Source of the DNA: Diadophis punctatus similis
Taxonomy: Eukaryota > Chordata > Lepidosauria > Squamata > Dipsadidae
NCBI GenBank assembly: GCA_023053685.1
Contig: JALIGW010000001.1
Coordinates: forward strand, 50,077,859-50,141,858
Length of the DNA: 64,000 nt
Reading direction: 5' to 3'
Each line of letters opens with the position of its first letter. The stretch's first letter is position 1. The position numbers and the translations under genes were made by a program. The notes beneath the pieces were generated by a model. It saw only the letters and a program-made list of their open reading frames with translations. It was not told the DNA's origin and did not search any database. Positions 61,713 to 64,000 of this stretch are shown one piece after another.

Positions 61713-62690
61713 CCTCTTCCTTAGAAGAAGAGAGAACAGAGAGGAAGTCACAGAAAAGGTGACTCTGCCACTATCAGCATGCACCAACAGAATGTTCTAT
61801 CAAAATATGGCCACCAACAGAAAAGATCTTCAGATTTACTCTGTATGATTCAAAGAATAATCCGACTTGAAAAACGCCCCTGATCTGGGTATTTCACATC
61901 ACGTGCAGGGCAATTTCTAGACTCAAGATACAGCATCAACACCAGGATTTAGGATTGATTAGATCTTGCTCGGACCCTTAAAAACTTCTTAGAATGGATC
62001 TCATTCCAGCATTTCAGCTATTTTATAGCTTTAAATATTGCTACTATCCATCATCAAGGTACTACCAGTGTAATCATACTTGCTTAGTACTGAACCCTTG
62101 AAATCTTGAGCTTATTGGAAATCCCACTGCTATTCTGTAAGGCACTGCATGTATCATAGATGGCAAAAGCTTGTTCCTTTTCAATAATATTATAGACATA
62201 CATCTGCTTTTAAATTTGAACAAAAGTCAAATACTTTTTTAAGCTGGTTTTTCTTCCATGTGCACAGCCCTGAAAACAGATTGCTAAATACTCTTTTCCC
62301 AAAAATAAAATAGAATACAATAAAATAGCAAAGCTGCCTTGCATGTCATATAGAAATGCAATGGTCAAGAGAACATCTCCAGATAGAATTATTTCCCGTC
62401 CTAAAGACAGATTGCAATGAAGAGATGCGTCAAATGTGGTTCCGTCATTTTAAGGTTACCCCACGTTCCACCAATTAAGAAAGTTCACACATCATTAAAA
62501 AAAATAAATTATCTCATATAAAATCATTTGCAAGAAGAACAAAGTGTCCTTATCATTGAAGCAATTTTGTGATCAGGTGTCACAAAAAATACTGCAAAGC
62601 AAGAAGCTTTGTAGTAGGGTGATTCTCAGCCAAACCAAAAAGGCTGTCTAAATAAGTGAATGAAAAGATGCTGTGTCTCTTTTGAAGATG

Positions 62691-62819
62691 TTAAATGAGC
62701 CTGGAATTTTGTAGAAATAAGATGAGGACTTGATAGACAAATTTATACTGTGCGATAGTTTGGATCATGAACACTCTCTGTTCCCTCAGATGTTGAAGCA
62801 TCACTGGAACGTCTACTTT
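62691..62819 (-). CDS. PTPN14: PTPN14, last coding exon (C-terminal 42 residues and stop)
   Basis: On the minus strand the acceptor CTCTTTGCAG precedes 43 codons ending in TAA at 62691-62693. The peptide reads KVDVPVMLQHLREQRVFMIQ, then TIAQYKFVYQVLILFLQNSR and LI. This is the C-terminal end of the protein tyrosine phosphatase catalytic domain of PTPN14, a FERM-containing phosphatase that restrains YAP signalling at cell junctions. PTPN21 has a similar end, but the tail-to-tail position next to SMYD2, as in human chromosome 1q, favours PTPN14. The rest of the gene lies beyond the window. Confidence 0.92.
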   Translation of the reverse strand, partial: KVDVPVMLQHLREQRVFMIQTIAQYKFVYQVLILFLQNSRLI

Positions 62820-64000
62820 CTGCAAAGAGGAAGAGAAAATTCATAGCAATATTATCATTGTAGAGCTAAACAAAATAATGTAGGAGTCATACAACCGTTG
62901 CATTTGCTTTCTTCAAATCTCTCTTTTTAATTCTTATTCTGCACCATTAAATCCCATTGCTGTATCAGTTAATGTCTTTCTTTTTTTCTGGGAATCACAA
63001 CAGTAGGATATATATAAATACAGAAGAACAACTAAGTCCAGGTTTGCATACCAACTGGGGAAGTATCAACCTAAAATTAAACTGGACAACATTCTTCTCC
63101 TTCCCTATTGATAAGAGGCCCATTTAGTTTCATTTCTCTTATGCTCTAAATTGTATCAGAGACACATAAAATGCTTCTTCATTCATGGGAAGAGTTTTCA
63201 TGTGAAAGAAAAAAAACAAGAAGAGTGAATTGTTGAGATCACTAGCAAATATTTGTTCTAGAAGATTGTTATCTGTGTCAAGGCAAGAAAAGAAATGGTT
63301 GAATTCATATTCTGCAACTAATATAAATCCAATAATTAACATAGCCTCAGAATGGCCATTCTGATTTTTTTTAAATGTTGTCAGTTAAGTTCAAAGAGAC
63401 ATCTAAAGACAACTTATTAGAATGATGCTTAATAAGATATATTTAGAACTCCAGTCTTACTGCCTTGCAACCACTAGTGAGGCAAATATAGGAAGAAGAC
63501 TGCATAAATATTTTTACACCATATTTTACACCATAAATATTCTTCCTCCTGGACCCTCTTCGCCAAAGAATCGCAAAAGCTAAGAGGTGCTGATAGCACT
63601 TGCGCAGAGGGCTCTATACAACTCAATAAAATTGAATACATAAAGATGCTTTAGAATATTTATATTCCAGCATGATCAAAACACAAATATAAACTTCAAC
63701 ATCCCCGTTTATTTTTTTTCTTGATAGAAGTTCTTTCATTGGGCAGAAGCAGGATAGCACCATTTCCCTACCCTCTGCAGCCCTTAACCATCCTTAATAT
63801 TTGCTTTGAAAGTTTAAAAAAAAACATTTGAGAGGCATAATTGGGGTTACAGGTAGTAGTCTTACTAATGAGGAGGAAAGTTTCCTTGTGCAAAGTTTGT
63901 TCTTTATGAGAAGCAGTTCTTAACCGGTTTCAATATTTGTATTTTTGCATTCACTTGCCACTGATGTTCCTTTGTTTCCCTGATTAGTTAATTTGTTCCA
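62820..64000 (-). other. PTPN14 last intron, partial
   Basis: AT-rich DNA upstream (minus strand) of the last PTPN14 exon. I see no further PTPN14 exon and no transposon I can name. The intron continues past the window end. Confidence 0.75.

Larger units (their letters stand above)
52713..62690 (-). other. Probable PTPN14 3'UTR
   Basis: About 10 kb directly downstream of the PTPN14 stop on the minus strand without any supported coding region. It contains several short transposons listed separately. The stretches 52720-53950, 54120-55500, 56700-57340, 57490-58730 and 61720-62690 look like AT-rich unique sequence, as expected for UTR. The extent is inferred from gene order and the known long 3'UTR in mammals. 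Confidence 0.5.

Noticed and set aside
62691..62819. Assignment of the minus-strand exon to PTPN21
   Set aside because: The C-termini are similar, but adjacency to SMYD2 in tail-to-tail order fits PTPN14. It remains the alternative if synteny were broken.
1..64000. CRISPR arrays, bacterial operons or phage genes
   Set aside because: The DNA is intron-rich vertebrate sequence; the tandem repeats lack the regular repeat-spacer form of CRISPR arrays.

Overview
The window is vertebrate nuclear DNA, most likely from a squamate reptile and probably a snake. The reasons are one vertebrate gene read exon by exon, the last coding exon of its usual neighbour, and a squamate-type repeat load: CR1 and L2 LINEs, tRNA-derived SINEs with Bov-B-like tails, many short hAT elements, a Tc1 relic, a DIRS element and a Penelope-like fragment. 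One CR1 3' end runs directly into an (AGAAT)n microsatellite, a pattern known from snake genomes. The species call is inference.

Positions 2718-49160 (+) hold the whole coding region of SMYD2, the SET and MYND domain lysine methyltransferase, in 12 exons. All exon phases join and give 436 codons, close to the 433 residues of the human protein. A GC-rich, CpG-dense promoter and first exon lie at about 2390-3110. Intron 9 (40696-43177) is a minor-spliceosome intron with AT-AC ends, a perfect U12 5' splice site and a good U12 branch site. At 62691-62819 (-) lies the last coding exon of PTPN14, so the two genes are tail to tail. The roughly 10 kb below it is probably PTPN14 3'UTR, ending near a minus-strand AATAAA at 52707-52712. 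SMYD2 3' ends are proposed at 49489 or 52055.

Most of the rest is transposon sequence. Intron 6 contains a young, structurally complete DIRS-type tyrosine-recombinase retrotransposon (28798-34265). It has perfect 109-bp inverted terminal repeats, an internal complementary region that copies the fused element ends, an open gag frame (565 codons) and an open RT/RNase H frame (774 codons). Its tyrosine recombinase appears to have lost its N-terminal half through an in-frame internal deletion, while the HSTR box and the terminal Tyr remain. Next to it, a 663-bp solo LTR with a 5-bp target duplication interrupts another repeat.

Between SMYD2 and PTPN14 lies a 754-bp Penelope-like fragment with a decayed GIY-YIG domain, inverted repeats and a 9-bp target duplication. 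At least a dozen short hAT elements have readable 8-bp target duplications. Ten of twelve have a central TA, and both exceptions belong to one separate family. I found no tRNA, rRNA or CRISPR features. Apart from SMYD2, the PTPN14 exon and the transposon proteins, I could not support any coding region.
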